From Pandoraea sp. PE-S2T-3 (GTDB lineage Bacteria > Pseudomonadota > Gammaproteobacteria > Burkholderiales > Burkholderiaceae), in the NCBI RefSeq assembly GCF_002179965.1, contig NZ_NGUQ01000032.1, positions 1-63,225 on the forward strand: DNA of 63,225 nucleotides, in the 5' to 3' direction. The notes below the pieces were generated by a model that was given only the letters and a program-made list of their open reading frames with translations, was not told where the DNA came from and searched no databases. Position numbers and translations under genes: made by a program. Shown here piece by piece: positions 44,622 through 55,089 of the stretch (positions are counted from its first letter, which is position 1; each line of letters begins with the position of its first letter).

Positions 44622-46141
44622 AGCATCACCCCCGCGTCGGCGGCCAGATCAATGACGGTGTCGCGAAATACCTGCGCACGATGCTCGTAGTTGCGGAACA
44701 TGTCGAAGCTCGCGCACGCCGGCGAGAGCACCACTGCGTCGCCCGGCTGGGCCAGCTTGGCGGCTTCGCGCGTGGCGTCTTCGAGCGTCGGCGCGTCGAT
44801 CAGATCGACGCCCGTGTCGGTCAGCGCTTCGCGCAGCAAACCGGCGTCGCGGCCAATCAGAAACACGGCGCGTGCATGGTGCGCGACCGGGTTGGCCAAT
44901 GGCGAGAAGTCCTGCCCCTTGCCTTCGCCGCCCAAAATCAGCACCAGCTTCTTTTCCAGACCGGTGATCGCGGCGACCGTGGCACCGACGTTGGTGCCCT
45001 TGCTGTCGTCGTAGTACTCGACTTCGTTGATGCTGGCCACGAGTTGCACGCGATGCGGCTCACCCGGGTATTCGCGCAGGCCATGCAGCAGCTTGGCCAT
45101 CGGCAGGTCGATCGCACGGGCGAGTGCCAGCGCCGCCAACGCGTTCGACGCGTTGTGCTGGCCCCGGATGCGCAGCGCATCGGCCGGCATCAGACGCTTG
45201 CCGAACACTTCGACGACGGCCTGCTCGGCGTTCGCCTTACGGCGCTTCGGCGCGGGCGGCGCATCGTCGCGCGTGATGCCCTCCACCAGCCACCACATGC
45301 CGCCTTCCATCTCCAGACCGAAATCGCCCACGGCATCGGGCGCCGACGTGCCGAACGTCACGACATTCGCCTCGGGCGACGCCATGGCGATCACGCGCGA
45401 ATCGTCGCGATTGAGCACGCGAACGGTCTGCGGCCCGAAGATGCGGGCCTTGGCGGCAACGTACGAATCCATGTCGCCGTGCCAGTCCAGATGGTCTTGC
45501 GTGATATTGAGAATGGTCGCTGCGTCCGGAGCGAGCGAGTGCGTGGTCTCGAGCTGGAAGCTGGAGAGTTCGAGCACCCAGACGTCGGGCAGCGTTGCGT
45601 CGGCGATGCACTCGGTCAGACGATCGAGTGCGGACGGGCTGATGTTGCCCGCCACGGCCGTACGCTTGCCGGCGCGACGGCACAGCAAACCGGTCAGACT
45701 CGTTGTCGTGGTCTTGCCGTTCGTGCCGGTGATCGCGAGCAACTTCGGAGCGTAGCCGCTGGTCGCCTGCATATGGCGCAGCGCCTGCGCGAAGAATTCA
45801 ATTTCGCCCCACACGGGAATGCCGCGCTCGGCGGCCTCGGCCAGCAGCGCGGTCACATCGGACGCGAGCGGCGAGAGACCGGGGCTGATGCCGATCAGCT
45901 CGATATCGTCGAGCAACGGGTCGATGCGATCGGCAAATGCGCCGCCGACAAACTCGGCCTGCGGGGCTTCGGCGTGCAGCGTGGCGACGTTCGGTGCGCT
46001 CGGCGGCAACGCGCGCGTGTCTGCCGCACGGACGCGGCAGCCGTAACGCGCGCACCAACGTGCCATCGCCAGGCCGGACTCTCCCAGACCCAGGATCAGG
46101 ACACGCGGTTGCCAGGATTCACCAAACTTCTCGCCAAACAC
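44618..46141 (-). CDS. murD: UDP-N-acetylmuramoylalanine-D-glutamate ligase
   Basis: MurD adds D-Glu to UDP-MurNAc-L-Ala. The 507-residue protein has [17 protein letters not shown], the P-loop [31 protein letters not shown] and [17 protein letters not shown]. It is about 70 residues longer than E. coli MurD (438). One extra segment lies in the central domain ([20 protein letters not shown]). The start is GTG with AGGAAG upstream. It lies 126 bases after mraY. Confidence 0.95.
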   Translation of the reverse strand: MFGEKFGESWQPRVLILGLGESGLAMARWCARYGCRVRAADTRALPPSAPNVATLHAEAPQAEFVGGAFADRIDPLLDDIELIGISPGLSPLASDVTALLAEAAERGIPVWGEIEFFAQALRHMQATSGYAPKLLAITGTNGKTTTTSLTGLLCRRAGKRTAVAGNISPSALDRLTECIADATLPDVWVLELSSFQLETTHSLAPDAATILNITQDHLDWHGDMDSYVAAKARIFGPQTVRVLNRDDSRVIAMASPEANVVTFGTSAPDAVGDFGLEMEGGMWWLVEGITRDDAPPAPKRRKANAEQAVVEVFGKRLMPADALRIRGQHNASNALAALALARAIDLPMAKLLHGLREYPGEPHRVQLVASINEVEYYDDSKGTNVGATVAAITGLEKKLVLILGGEGKGQDFSPLANPVAHHARAVFLIGRDAGLLREALTDTGVDLIDAPTLEDATREAAKLAQPGDAVVLSPACASFDMFRNYEHRAQVFRDTVIDLAADAGVML

Positions 46142-46267
46142 GTCGCTCTTCCTTTTATCGATTCAAACAACCTACGAATGCATCGCTTCTTTGCCGCCGA
46201 TCTCCCACTATCGGCGTGAGCGGCCCTACCTTTAGCGCTTTACGACTTTTTGCGTCTTGATACCGCC

Positions 46268-47437
46268 TTAGCGCAGCTTTAGCGTCGACAAGCCGATCAG
46301 TACCAGCATCAGCGTGATGATCCAGAAGCGCACCACGACCTGCGTTTCTTTCCAGCCCGACAGCTCGAAGTGGTGGTGCAGCGGTGCCATCTTGAAAATG
46401 CGCCGCCCTTCACCGAACCGTCGTTTCGTGTACTTGAACCACGTGACTTGCAGCATCACCGACAGGGTTTCCGCCACGAACACGCCGCCCATCACGAACA
46501 GCACGACTTCCTGACGCACGATCACGGCCACGGTGCCGAGAGCGCCGCCGAGTGCCAGCGCGCCCACGTCGCCCATGAAGACCTGCGCCGGGTGGGTGTT
46601 GAACCATAGGAACGCGAGCCCGGCCCCCGACATCGCGGAACAGAACACGAGCAACTCGCCTGCGCCCGGAATATGCGGGAACAGCAGGTACTTCGAGTAG
46701 ACGACGTTGCCCATCACATAGGCGAACACGCCGAGCGCCGCACCGACCAGCACCACTGGCATGATCACCAGACCATCGAGACCGTCGGTGAGGTTAACGG
46801 CGTTGGACGAGCCGACGATGACAAAGTACGTGAGCGCAATAAATCCAAACACGCCCAGCGGGTAGCTCATCGTCTTGAAGAACGGCACGATGAAGTCGGC
46901 CTTCGGCGGCAAATCAAGCGGGAAGCCGTTACGTACCCAGCTGATGAACAGCTCGAAAACCTTCAGGTTGCTCGTCTCGGACACCGAGAACGCCAGATAA
47001 ATGGCGGCGAACAAGCCGATGATCGATTGCCAGAAATACTTCTCGCGCGACGACATGCCGCGCGGGTCCTTGAACACCACCTTCCGGTAATCGTCGATCC
47101 AGCCGATGATGCCGAAGCCCAGCGTAACCATCAGCACGATCCAGATGAAACGGTTGCTCAGATCCGCCCAGAGCAGCGTCGCGACGGTAATGCCGATCAG
47201 AATCAGCACCCCGCCCATCGTGGGCGTACCCGACTTGATCAGGTGTGTCTGCGGGCCATCGGTACGCACGGCCTGACCCACCTTCATTTCGGCGAGCTTG
47301 CGGATGACCATCGGCCCGAACGAGAGCCCGATCACCAGCGCCGTGAGGCTTGCCATCACGGCCCGAAACGTCAGGTAGTTGAACACGCGCAAATAGCTCG
47401 CATCCGCTTGCAGCCATTGCGCCAACGTCAGCAACAT
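46268..47437 (-). CDS. mraY: Phospho-MurNAc-pentapeptide transferase
   Basis: MraY links the UDP-MurNAc-pentapeptide to undecaprenyl phosphate, giving lipid I. The 389-residue, ten-helix protein has [46 protein letters not shown] and [33 protein letters not shown] C-terminal motifs are present. Its length is near the betaproteobacterial norm. It starts 15 bases after the murF stop. Confidence 0.97.
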   Translation of the reverse strand: MLLTLAQWLQADASYLRVFNYLTFRAVMASLTALVIGLSFGPMVIRKLAEMKVGQAVRTDGPQTHLIKSGTPTMGGVLILIGITVATLLWADLSNRFIWIVLMVTLGFGIIGWIDDYRKVVFKDPRGMSSREKYFWQSIIGLFAAIYLAFSVSETSNLKVFELFISWVRNGFPLDLPPKADFIVPFFKTMSYPLGVFGFIALTYFVIVGSSNAVNLTDGLDGLVIMPVVLVGAALGVFAYVMGNVVYSKYLLFPHIPGAGELLVFCSAMSGAGLAFLWFNTHPAQVFMGDVGALALGGALGTVAVIVRQEVVLFVMGGVFVAETLSVMLQVTWFKYTKRRFGEGRRIFKMAPLHHHFELSGWKETQVVVRFWIITLMLVLIGLSTLKLR

Positions 47438-47452
47438 TCCATCAATCCTTTT

Positions 47453-48862
47453 TTACTTGGCCGGGGCGTCGCCGCCCCCGGTTTCACTCGTAGCGCGCAG
47501 TGTTTCCAGCACGCGCTCCATCCGCATGAAGCGGGATCCTTTAACCAGCACCGTCGCCGGCGCACTCAGCGTCGCGTTCAGTGCCGCCACCAGCGGTGCG
47601 ACGTCCGCGAAATGCTCGCCGCCGTCGCCGAATGCCGTAACTGTGTCCTGCGTTTGTTCACCCAGCGTCATCAACACATCGATGCCGCGTTGTGCCGCGT
47701 ATTCACCCACTTCCCGATGAAACTCGGGACCGTTGTCGCCCACTTCACCCATATCGCCCAGCACCAGCACGCGCGGCGCAGGGGTTTGAGCGAGTACGTC
47801 GATGGCGGCCCGAACCGAATCGGGGTTCGCATTATAGGTGTCGTCGATCAGCGTGACGCCGGCGAGCGGCCCCTTCGAGAGCGTCGACACGTTAAGTCGG
47901 CCTTTGACGGCAGAAAACGCTTCGAGTGCCCGCACGATCGAACCAATATCGACATGCGCGCCGAGCGCGCACGCGATCGCGGCCAGCGCGTTGCGGGCGT
48001 TGTGCTCGCCGAGCAGCGGCAGCTTCACCGTAAATTCACCAGCGGACGACGCCACGCGCAGCACGCGAGTGGCCACGTCATAGCGGCCGGACACGGCCGC
48101 GCGCGCATCGAGCGCGAAGTCGAGCACGCGGCGCTTGGTGCCGGGTGCGTCGGCAATCTCCCGCCACATCGGCGCGAATTCGCTTTCCGCCGGGAAGACG
48201 GCAACGCCATCGGCCGGCAGCGCCGCCAGCACGGCCGAGTGCTCTTCGGCCACGGCGGCCACGCTCACCATGAATTCCTGATGCTCGCGCTGTGCGTTGT
48301 TGATGACGGCCACCGTCGGCTGCGCAATGCGCGCCAGATAGGCCGTCTCGCCCGGGTGATTCATGCCCAGTTCAAGCACGGCGAGCTTGTCGCTGTCCTT
48401 GAGGCGAAACAGCGTGAGCGGCAAACCGATGTCGTTGTTGAAGTTGCCCGCCGTCGCCAGTCGAGCTTCGACACCGACCGCCTCGGCGAAGATCGCCGAG
48501 ATCATTTCCTTGACCGTCGTCTTGCCGTTGCTGCCCGTCACGGCCACGACCGGAATCGCGAAGCGTCGACGCCACGCGGCTGCCAATTCGCCCAGCGCGA
48601 TACGTGTATCGGGCACGAGCAATGCCGGCGCCTCGAAACCGTCCGGTACGCGCGATGCCACCACAGCGGATGCGCCAGCGCGCACCACGTCGGCGAGGAA
48701 GTCGTGCGCATCGAAGCGCTCGCCCTTGAGCGCCACGAACAAATCGCCCGGCTGCACCGAGCGGCTGTCGGTAACGATGCGGGCAAATGCCGTCGCGTCC
48801 GAACCCAGCACTTGGGCATCGGTCACGGCGGCCTGCGCATCGCTCAGTTGCCACATGCTCAT
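47453..48862 (-). CDS. murF: UDP-MurNAc-tripeptide-D-alanyl-D-alanine ligase
   Basis: MurF adds the D-Ala-D-Ala dipeptide to complete the UDP-MurNAc-pentapeptide. The 469-residue protein has VTDSRSVQPGDLFVALKGERFDAHDF (split) at the N-terminus, the P-loop AVTGSNGKTTVKEMI, LGMNHPGETAYLARIA and IDDTYNANPDSVRAAI. Its length matches the family. It overlaps murE by 4 bases. Confidence 0.97.
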   Translation of the reverse strand: MSMWQLSDAQAAVTDAQVLGSDATAFARIVTDSRSVQPGDLFVALKGERFDAHDFLADVVRAGASAVVASRVPDGFEAPALLVPDTRIALGELAAAWRRRFAIPVVAVTGSNGKTTVKEMISAIFAEAVGVEARLATAGNFNNDIGLPLTLFRLKDSDKLAVLELGMNHPGETAYLARIAQPTVAVINNAQREHQEFMVSVAAVAEEHSAVLAALPADGVAVFPAESEFAPMWREIADAPGTKRRVLDFALDARAAVSGRYDVATRVLRVASSAGEFTVKLPLLGEHNARNALAAIACALGAHVDIGSIVRALEAFSAVKGRLNVSTLSKGPLAGVTLIDDTYNANPDSVRAAIDVLAQTPAPRVLVLGDMGEVGDNGPEFHREVGEYAAQRGIDVLMTLGEQTQDTVTAFGDGGEHFADVAPLVAALNATLSAPATVLVKGSRFMRMERVLETLRATSETGGGDAPAK

Positions 48863-50442
48863 TCGCCACCTCCGCGCACGGCCGTTGCACGCGCTGCAAG
48901 TGCCAGACGCGCGTGCTCCTGATCGGAGAACGGCTTTTTCTTGCCCATGATTTCCTGTGTACTTTCGTGCCCTTTGCCCGCAATCAGCACCACGTCGGCG
49001 GCTTGCGCGCCGCGCACGGCTTGCAGAATCGCGCTCGCGCGGTCTTCGATGCGGCGCGCGGCGTCGGGCTGCGCAAGACCGGCAGCAATCTGCGCCATGA
49101 TCTCGGCAGGCACTTCGCTGCGCGGGTTGTCACTCGTGAGGACGATCGCATCGGCCAGACGCTCGGCCACCGCGCCCATTTGCGGACGCTTGCCCGCGTC
49201 GCGATCGCCACCGCAGCCGAACACGCAGACAAGCTTGCCGCCGCGAGCATCCGCCACCGGGCGCAGGGCTGCGAGCGTCTTGTCGAGCGCGTCGGGCGTG
49301 TGCGCGTAATCGATCACCACGAGCGGCTGCCCCGGCTGACCGATCTGTTCCATGCGTCCGGACACCGGCGTCAGCGAGGCGAGTGCCGCAATCGCGGCAT
49401 CCTGCGGCACACCGGCGGCGAGCGCAGCGCCCAGCACGGCCAGCGCATTGCTGATATTGAATTCACCGATCAGCGGCACCGTGATCTGCTGGCTATGACC
49501 GTCGATATGCAGCGTGAAGCGCGTACCGATGGTCGTCGCGCGAATGTCTTCGGCGCGCAGCACGGTATTGCCGTGCGCCGACGTCGCGTCACCATGCAGC
49601 CCGTATTCGTAGACCGGCGTCTTGCCTTTCAGACGTGCGAGCAGGCGCTGGCCCATCGCATCGTCGCGATTGATCACCGCAGACTTCAGACCCGGCCAGT
49701 CGAACAGGCGCGTTTTGGCCGCTTCGTACTCGGCCATCGTGCCGTGATAGTCCAGATGGTCTTGCGTCAGATTGGTGAACACGGCGACGTCGAAGGCCAC
49801 GCCGTTCACACGCCCCTGATAGAGACCGTGCGACGAGACTTCCATCGCGAGCGCCGCCGCGCCTTGTGCGCGCAGATCGGCAAGACTGCGCTGCAACTGC
49901 ACGGCGTCGGGTGTCGTGAAGCCGGTGACCGTCAAATGACCGGGGAAGCCGCTGCCCAACGTGCCGATGACCGCACTGCGCGTGCCCGCCTTCGTCAGCA
50001 ACTGCGCGAGCCATTGGCTGCACGACGTCTTGCCGTTGGTGCCCGTGACGCCCAGCATCGTCATGCCGACGCTCGGCTCGCCGTACCACAGCGATGCCAG
50101 CGGACCCGCCAGCCAGTCAAGTCGCGGCACGCCGAACTGCGGCACATTGCCCAGATTGGCAACGCCTGACGGCCACGTGAAATCGTCGCTCTGCCACAGC
50201 ACCGCCGCAGCGCCACGTTCCACCGCATCGGCGATGAAACCACGGCTGTCGGCGCCCTTGACCGCATAGGCGACAAACACATCGCCCGGCCCGACGCGAC
50301 GGCTGTCGGCATGCAAGATAGCACCGGCCGGCACCGTGCGGCGCAGCCAATCCCAAGCCTGCGCCAGCGTGGCGCGCTCAGTGGCGTTGGCGATCATCGC
50401 CAGCGTGACGGGGGTGGCGGGGGTGGGGTTTACGGTGCCCAT
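48859..50442 (-). CDS. murE: UDP-MurNAc-tripeptide synthetase (meso-diaminopimelate adding)
   Basis: MurE adds the third amino acid. The DNPR motif (LTSDNPRSEVP) marks the meso-diaminopimelate type. The 527-residue protein also has the P-loop VTGTNGKTSCSQWL, LTQDHLDYHGTMAEYEAAK and IDYAHTPDALDKTLAAL. The last part, IAGKGHESTQ, fits the family. Its start overlaps ftsI by 13 bases. Confidence 0.97.
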   Translation of the reverse strand: MGTVNPTPATPVTLAMIANATERATLAQAWDWLRRTVPAGAILHADSRRVGPGDVFVAYAVKGADSRGFIADAVERGAAAVLWQSDDFTWPSGVANLGNVPQFGVPRLDWLAGPLASLWYGEPSVGMTMLGVTGTNGKTSCSQWLAQLLTKAGTRSAVIGTLGSGFPGHLTVTGFTTPDAVQLQRSLADLRAQGAAALAMEVSSHGLYQGRVNGVAFDVAVFTNLTQDHLDYHGTMAEYEAAKTRLFDWPGLKSAVINRDDAMGQRLLARLKGKTPVYEYGLHGDATSAHGNTVLRAEDIRATTIGTRFTLHIDGHSQQITVPLIGEFNISNALAVLGAALAAGVPQDAAIAALASLTPVSGRMEQIGQPGQPLVVIDYAHTPDALDKTLAALRPVADARGGKLVCVFGCGGDRDAGKRPQMGAVAERLADAIVLTSDNPRSEVPAEIMAQIAAGLAQPDAARRIEDRASAILQAVRGAQAADVVLIAGKGHESTQEIMGKKKPFSDQEHARLALAARATAVRGGGE

Positions 50443-52205
50443 GGCTCGCTCTCCTCCACGGCGTCGCTCACCACGAGCTTCGTTACCGGCGAATCCGGCA
50501 CCACATTGAGCGAGCGCAGCGTGCCACCCACGATCGCGGCAAACGCCGGACCGGCAGCCACGCCGCCGTAGTGAGCACCACGGCCCGGCTCGTCCAGCGT
50601 CACGGCCACAATGATGCGCGGCTCGGACATCGGCGCCATGCCGACAAACGATGCGCGGTATTTACTCTTGTCGTAACCCTTGCCCGATTGCTTGTAGGCC
50701 GTCCCCGTCTTGCCGCCGACGCGGTAGCCGATGACCTGCGCGCGCGTGGCGGTACCGCCCGGCGACGTGACCATTTCAAGCATCTTGCGAACTTCGCGGG
50801 CCGTGGCGGGCGAGATCACCGGCGTGCCCTTGACGGTGCTGCCGTCGGTCTTGTAGATCGAGATCGGCAGCAATTCGCCGTCGTGTGCGAACACGGTGTA
50901 GGCACGCGCAAGTTGAATCAGCGAGGCCGACAAGCCGTAACCGTAGCCCATCGTCGCCTGTTCGATCGGGCGCCAGCTCTTGGCCGGACGCAGACGTCCC
51001 GCCACCGCGCCGGGGAAGCCGATCTTCGGCGCCTGACCGAGACCCACACTAGTAAACATGTCCCACATTTCCTGCGACTTCATTTGCAGGGCGATTTTCG
51101 CGGTGCCGATGTTGCTCGAATGCTGGATCACGCCCTGCACGGTGAGCAACCCGTAGTCGCGCGTGTCCGTGATCGTTGCGCCGAAGAAGTTGGCGCGGCC
51201 GGTGGTCATCACCGTCGTCATCGGCTTCACGTAGCCGTTTTCGATAGCCGCCGCCACGGTGATCGGCTTCATGATCGAGCCCGGCTCGAACGTGTCGGTG
51301 ATCACGCGGTTGCGCAACTGGGCGCCGGTCAGGTTCGTGCGGTTGTTCGGGTTGTACGTCGGCAGGTTGACCAGCGCGAGCACTTCGCCCGTGCGCACGT
51401 CGAGCACGACCGCACTACCCGCTTTTGCACCGGTGCGCTCGATGGCGTCCTTCAACTCGCTGTAGGCGAGGAACTGAATCTTGCTGTCGATCGAGAGCGT
51501 GATGTCGTGGCCGTCGCGCGGCTGCGCGAGGATGTCCAGATCTTCGACCACGCGGCCCAGCCGGTCCTTGATCACGCGGCGGCTGCCCGGCGTGGCGGCG
51601 AGGTCCTTCTGCATCGACAGCTCGACGCCTTCCTGCCCGACGTCTTCCACGTTGGTGAAGCCGACGATGTGCGCCGCGATTTCGCCTTCCGGATAGAAAC
51701 GCTTGTATTCCTTGCGCTGATAGATCCCCGGAATGTCCAGATCGGACACTTGCTTGGCGACGTCCGGCAGCACTTGGCGCTTCACATAGACGAAGCTCTT
51801 TTCCTGATTGAGTTTGCGGCGCAGATCGGGCTCGCCCATCTCCAGCAGACGCGCGAGCTTGCGCACCTGATCGGTGGAGACATCTTCAGGCACGTCTTCG
51901 GGAATGGCCCAGATGGCCTTGACCGGCAAGCTCGTCGCGAGCACCTGCCCGTTACGGTCGAACACTTTGCCGCGCGTGGCGGACATCTCCAGTGTGCGTT
52001 CGTAACGGCTCTCGCCCTGACGTTGATAGAAGGCGTTGCCCGGGCCCTGAATCCAGAAGGCGCGTGCAGCCAGTGCGGCAAACGCGCCGAAGATCACGAA
52101 GACGAGCATCTTCGAGCGCCACATCGGCAGACGCACGGACAGCACGGGGCTGGCAGAGAACTGCACATCCTTCGTCTTGGCCTTGGCGTCTTTGCGGCGG
52201 ATCAT
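50430..52205 (-). CDS. ftsI: Septal transpeptidase FtsI (PBP3)
   Basis: FtsI cross-links septal peptidoglycan and is a target of beta-lactams such as aztreonam. The 591-residue protein has a short basic cytoplasmic start, one helix (MLVFVIFGAFAALAARAFW) and a dimerisation/pedestal domain. The transpeptidase domain has EPGSIMKPITVA (catalytic Ser and Lys), HSSNIG and GKTGTAYK. Its length is typical. It overlaps ftsL by 4 bases. Confidence 0.97.
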   Translation of the reverse strand: MIRRKDAKAKTKDVQFSASPVLSVRLPMWRSKMLVFVIFGAFAALAARAFWIQGPGNAFYQRQGESRYERTLEMSATRGKVFDRNGQVLATSLPVKAIWAIPEDVPEDVSTDQVRKLARLLEMGEPDLRRKLNQEKSFVYVKRQVLPDVAKQVSDLDIPGIYQRKEYKRFYPEGEIAAHIVGFTNVEDVGQEGVELSMQKDLAATPGSRRVIKDRLGRVVEDLDILAQPRDGHDITLSIDSKIQFLAYSELKDAIERTGAKAGSAVVLDVRTGEVLALVNLPTYNPNNRTNLTGAQLRNRVITDTFEPGSIMKPITVAAAIENGYVKPMTTVMTTGRANFFGATITDTRDYGLLTVQGVIQHSSNIGTAKIALQMKSQEMWDMFTSVGLGQAPKIGFPGAVAGRLRPAKSWRPIEQATMGYGYGLSASLIQLARAYTVFAHDGELLPISIYKTDGSTVKGTPVISPATAREVRKMLEMVTSPGGTATRAQVIGYRVGGKTGTAYKQSGKGYDKSKYRASFVGMAPMSEPRIIVAVTLDEPGRGAHYGGVAAGPAFAAIVGGTLRSLNVVPDSPVTKLVVSDAVEESEPWAP

Positions 52206-52546
52206 CGCTTGCCTCCGCTGGCAGGGGCCGACGCGGCGCTCGCGGTCGGCACCGGCACGTCGACCATCGCGCCCGTCCCGCCGGCCGGGGCCGACAGATA
52301 TTGCGTGCGGCCTGGGGAGACGGCCTGCATCTTCAGGTCGCTGCGCGCCACGTTCTCGATGCGCGCGCTCTTGCTCTGCGCGCTCTGTTCATATTGGAGA
52401 CGGTCCCAGTCCTGCAACAACTGATGCTCGAGCGCCTGCTCGCGGTTCAGTTCGACGAACGTCCCGCGCGCACGATATTGCGCATTGATCAGCGACAGCG
52501 CGCAGCCGATGAGCAGCGCGAGCAGGAGGATGTTGAGCCGGCTCAT
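52202..52546 (-). CDS. ftsL: Cell division protein FtsL
   Basis: FtsL is a small bitopic protein that, with FtsB and FtsQ, activates FtsWI. The 114-residue product has one helix at the very start ([19 protein letters not shown]) and then a coiled-coil region ([37 protein letters not shown]). It ends in a Pro/Ala-rich tail. Its position between rsmH and ftsI is diagnostic. It overlaps both neighbours by 4 bases. Confidence 0.93.
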   Translation of the reverse strand: MSRLNILLLALLIGCALSLINAQYRARGTFVELNREQALEHQLLQDWDRLQYEQSAQSKSARIENVARSDLKMQAVSPGRTQYLSAPAGGTGAMVDVPVPTASAASAPASGGKR

Positions 52547-53496
52547 GTCGACACCCGCTCCATGACCCGCATGATCGCCGAGCGCGCACGCGGGTTCGCT
52601 TCCACCTCGGCGGCGGAAGGCTTGCTCTTGCGATGGGCTTTGAACGGCGGCTCGGGAATTTCGTGGGCGCGCAAAGGCACGCGGCGATCCACCACCGGCG
52701 CGCTCGTGCGCGCTTGCATGAAGCGCTTCACGATGCGGTCTTCCAGCGAATGAAAGCTGATCACCACGAGTCTGCCTCCGGTTTCGAGGACATCGGCCGC
52801 CGCTTCAAGTGCTATCTCGAGATCCGCAAGCTCTTGATTGACGTGAATCCGTATAGCCTGAAAGGTGCGTGTTGCCGGGTCCTTGCCTTTCTCACGGGTC
52901 TTGACGGCGCCAGCCACGATCTCGGCAAGCTCGCGAGTGCTGACGAGTGGACCGAGGTGATCGGCGTTTGCCCGGCGAGCAACAAGCGCCTTTGCAATCT
53001 GAAAAGCAAACCGTTCTTCCCCATAGTCCTTGATGACCTCCGTCATTTCTTCCAGCGTTGCCCGGGCCAGCCACTCGGCGGCCGACTCGCCGCGCGTGGT
53101 GTCCATGCGCATGTCGAGCGGCCCGTCGAACCGAAAGCTGAAGCCGCGCGCGGGGTCGTCGAACTGCGGCGACGACACGCCCAGGTCCAGCAAGACGCCC
53201 GACACCTTGTCGACACCGCGACGGGCGAGCCCGTCACGCAGCGTCGCAAAGCTGTCGTGCTCAATCGAAAATCGCGGATCGGCAATCTTTGCCGCCTCCG
53301 CGATCGCTTGGGGATCCTTGTCGAATGCGATCAGCCTCCCCTGGGCCCCCAGTCGCTCGAGAAGTCTGCGACTGTGCCCGCCCCGCCCGAACGTTCCGTC
53401 GACGTATACGCCTTCGTCGCGCCACAGCAGGGCGTCCACGGCCTCATCCAGCAGGACCGTGCGGTGCTGCATTACCGTTTCCACCGCGTGCGCCAT
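52543..53496 (-). CDS. rsmH: 16S rRNA (cytosine-N4) methyltransferase RsmH
   Basis: RsmH (MraW) methylates C1402 of 16S rRNA with SAM. The 317-residue protein has [19 protein letters not shown] (SAM loop), [22 protein letters not shown] and [17 protein letters not shown]. Two starts are possible, MAHAVETV at 53496 with AGGTGG, or MQHRTVLL eight codons later; I kept the longer. It follows mraZ by 22 bases. Confidence 0.96.
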   Translation of the reverse strand: MAHAVETVMQHRTVLLDEAVDALLWRDEGVYVDGTFGRGGHSRRLLERLGAQGRLIAFDKDPQAIAEAAKIADPRFSIEHDSFATLRDGLARRGVDKVSGVLLDLGVSSPQFDDPARGFSFRFDGPLDMRMDTTRGESAAEWLARATLEEMTEVIKDYGEERFAFQIAKALVARRANADHLGPLVSTRELAEIVAGAVKTREKGKDPATRTFQAIRIHVNQELADLEIALEAAADVLETGGRLVVISFHSLEDRIVKRFMQARTSAPVVDRRVPLRAHEIPEPPFKAHRKSKPSAAEVEANPRARSAIMRVMERVST

Positions 53497-53518
53497 GCTC
53501 GTCGGACCACCTGATCAA

Positions 53519-53947
53519 TCAAAAAGTGAAGTTTTTCAGTGCTTCCGGCATACCCTGCGCCATCGCTGCCTGTTCCTTGGCGGCGTAAGTCGCGGCATCC
53601 CAGAGTTCAAAGTGACTGCCCATGCCCAGCAGCATGACTTCCTTGTCCATGCCTGCGGCGGCACGCAATTCCGGCGCTACCAGGACACGCCCCGCCGAAT
53701 CCATCTCGACGTCAGCGGCGTTGCCCAGGAAAATACGGCGCCACCAGTGCGCATCCATCGGCAGTGCGGCGATCTTGCCGCGGAAGATCTCCCATTCGGG
53801 ACGCGGAAACAGCAGCAGACAACCATCGGGGTGCTTCGTGATCGTGACCTTGCCTTCGGCCTCGCCTTGCAGCACGTCACGATGCCGGGCCGGAATCGAC
53901 ATCCGTCCCTTTGCATCCAGTGAAAGTGCCGAGGCTCCCTGAAACAC
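53519..53947 (-). CDS. mraZ: Transcriptional regulator MraZ
   Basis: MraZ binds its own promoter and tunes the dcw cluster. The 142-residue protein has two SpoVT/AbrB-like halves, each with a DxxxR motif ([13 protein letters not shown] and [13 protein letters not shown]). It opens [15 protein letters not shown]. It is the first gene of the cluster, just downstream of its own boxes. Confidence 0.97.
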   Translation of the reverse strand: MFQGASALSLDAKGRMSIPARHRDVLQGEAEGKVTITKHPDGCLLLFPRPEWEIFRGKIAALPMDAHWWRRIFLGNAADVEMDSAGRVLVAPELRAAAGMDKEVMLLGMGSHFELWDAATYAAKEQAAMAQGMPEALKNFTF

Positions 53948-54014
53948 GTGCGCTCCCGTGAGGTTTCGACCGCCTGTCCGTCATGCCGAGAGAGAAAGAT
54001 TTCGTGCCTAACGC

Positions 54015-54049
54015 CACACAAAAATACACTTTCTCACACTATTTCCCAC
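54015..54049 (-). promoter_or_regulatory. MraZ box array (four direct repeats)
   Basis: On the minus strand GTGGG, GTGTG, GTGTA and GTGTG occur at 10-bp steps (plus-strand 54045-54049, 54035-54039, 54025-54029 and 54015-54019), each separated by 5 AT-rich bases. This fits the known GTGGG/TGGGA-N5 direct repeats bound by the MraZ ring. The first box overlaps the -10 element of the promoter. Confidence 0.8.
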
Positions 54050-54076
54050 TTTAGAGGAGAGTGTTTGGCCGGTCAA
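54048..54076 (-). promoter_or_regulatory. Promoter of the mraZ/dcw cluster
   Basis: TTGACC (-35; 54071-54076) and TAAAGT (-10; 54048-54053) stand 17 bp apart on the minus strand. Transcription would start within the MraZ boxes, so MraZ binding should block initiation. Confidence 0.75.
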
Positions 54077-54390
54077 GCGTTTCGCCGGTTTTTCGAAGGG
54101 GATTTGTTAGGCAGAACAATGACTTAGCGCACTTTCCTCAAGCAGCCAAACGAATTTTTGTCAGAAAAATTAATGACATAACTGCGATAGTGAAAGTGGA
54201 ACCTCAAACTTATGACCCGGCCTCGTGCGAGGCCCGCCAACGCTGTCGATACCGGGTAGTGCGCGCTCACGCCATTTGGCGGCCTGCCAAATGGCGCATG
54301 ACACGGGCTACGCGAGGGGAGAACGACACGAGAAGAGAGGGTGTGCCTGAGGCGATCGCAGTGCGCTGACGAAGTGCGTTTTCGAGTGCT
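54077..54390. other. Intergenic region between coq7 and the dcw promoter
   Basis: I see no gene. It holds a perfect 11-bp inverted repeat, listed separately, a smaller stem GCCTCG-TGC-GAGGC near 54222-54235, and an AT-rich patch at about 54150-54200. Its left edge is the dcw promoter. Confidence 0.45.
54270..54296 (-). terminator. Perfect 11-bp inverted repeat after coq7
   Basis: CGCCATTTGGC/GCCAAATGGCG with a 5-base loop lies about 95 bases past the coq7 stop. No T-run follows. It may end or protect the coq7 transcript and insulate the dcw promoter. Confidence 0.45.
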
Positions 54391-55089
54391 CTATATATAG
54401 TAGGCCGTCGTCGTCATGACCTTGGCGGCGGCGCGCATGACGCGCTGCACTGGCGCTGGCAACTCAATACCACCGGCATCACGCGCCGCCTGGCCGTGTT
54501 CGATCTCATCGAGGCGCATCTGATCGACGATGGCCCGCGAGCGCAGATCGTGCGCCGGCAGCTCATCCAGATGGGTATCGAGATGGTGTTCGACCTGACG
54601 TTCGGTCTCGGACATGAAACCGAGGCTGACGTTGTCGCCGCACTTGCCGGCAACAAAACCGATCGCGAACGCACCGGCATACCAGAGCGGGTTGAGCAGA
54701 CTAGGCCGGGAGCCCAGTTCGGTCAGCCGGTGTGCCGTCCATGCGAGGTGATCCTCCTCCTCTTTGCCGGCATGCTCGAAAGCCTTACGCAATTCGGGCC
54801 GCTTGGTCGCCAGTTTCTGTGCCTGATAGAGCGCCTGCGCGCAAACCTCGCCCACATGATTCACGCGCATGAGACCTGCGACATGCCGACGCTCCTGCGG
54901 GCTCAACGCATCGTCGGCACCTTCCGGGGAAGAAGCTGACGCACCATCGGTCGCGCCAGCCGCCCCACCGACTTGGGTCGACCGGGCGGTCACTTTTGCG
55001 GGGACGGGAGTCGGCCGGGAGGCTTGCGTGACACCCACGATTGCTCGCAGGCCACGGTCAAGTTCGGAGATCAGGCTGTCAGAGAACAT
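54391..55089 (-). CDS. coq7: 2-polyprenyl-3-methyl-6-methoxy-1,4-benzoquinone hydroxylase
   Basis: Coq7 is the diiron enzyme that adds a hydroxyl in ubiquinone synthesis. The 232-residue protein has the ligand motifs [15 protein letters not shown] (Glu), KEEEDHLAW (Glu and His), and DEIEHGQAA (Glu and His), spaced as in the family. A Thr/Ala/Ser-rich linker of about 40 residues follows the first helix. ispB in this window feeds the same pathway. It is divergent from the porin gene. Confidence 0.95.
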   Translation of the reverse strand: MFSDSLISELDRGLRAIVGVTQASRPTPVPAKVTARSTQVGGAAGATDGASASSPEGADDALSPQERRHVAGLMRVNHVGEVCAQALYQAQKLATKRPELRKAFEHAGKEEEDHLAWTAHRLTELGSRPSLLNPLWYAGAFAIGFVAGKCGDNVSLGFMSETERQVEHHLDTHLDELPAHDLRSRAIVDQMRLDEIEHGQAARDAGGIELPAPVQRVMRAAAKVMTTTAYYI

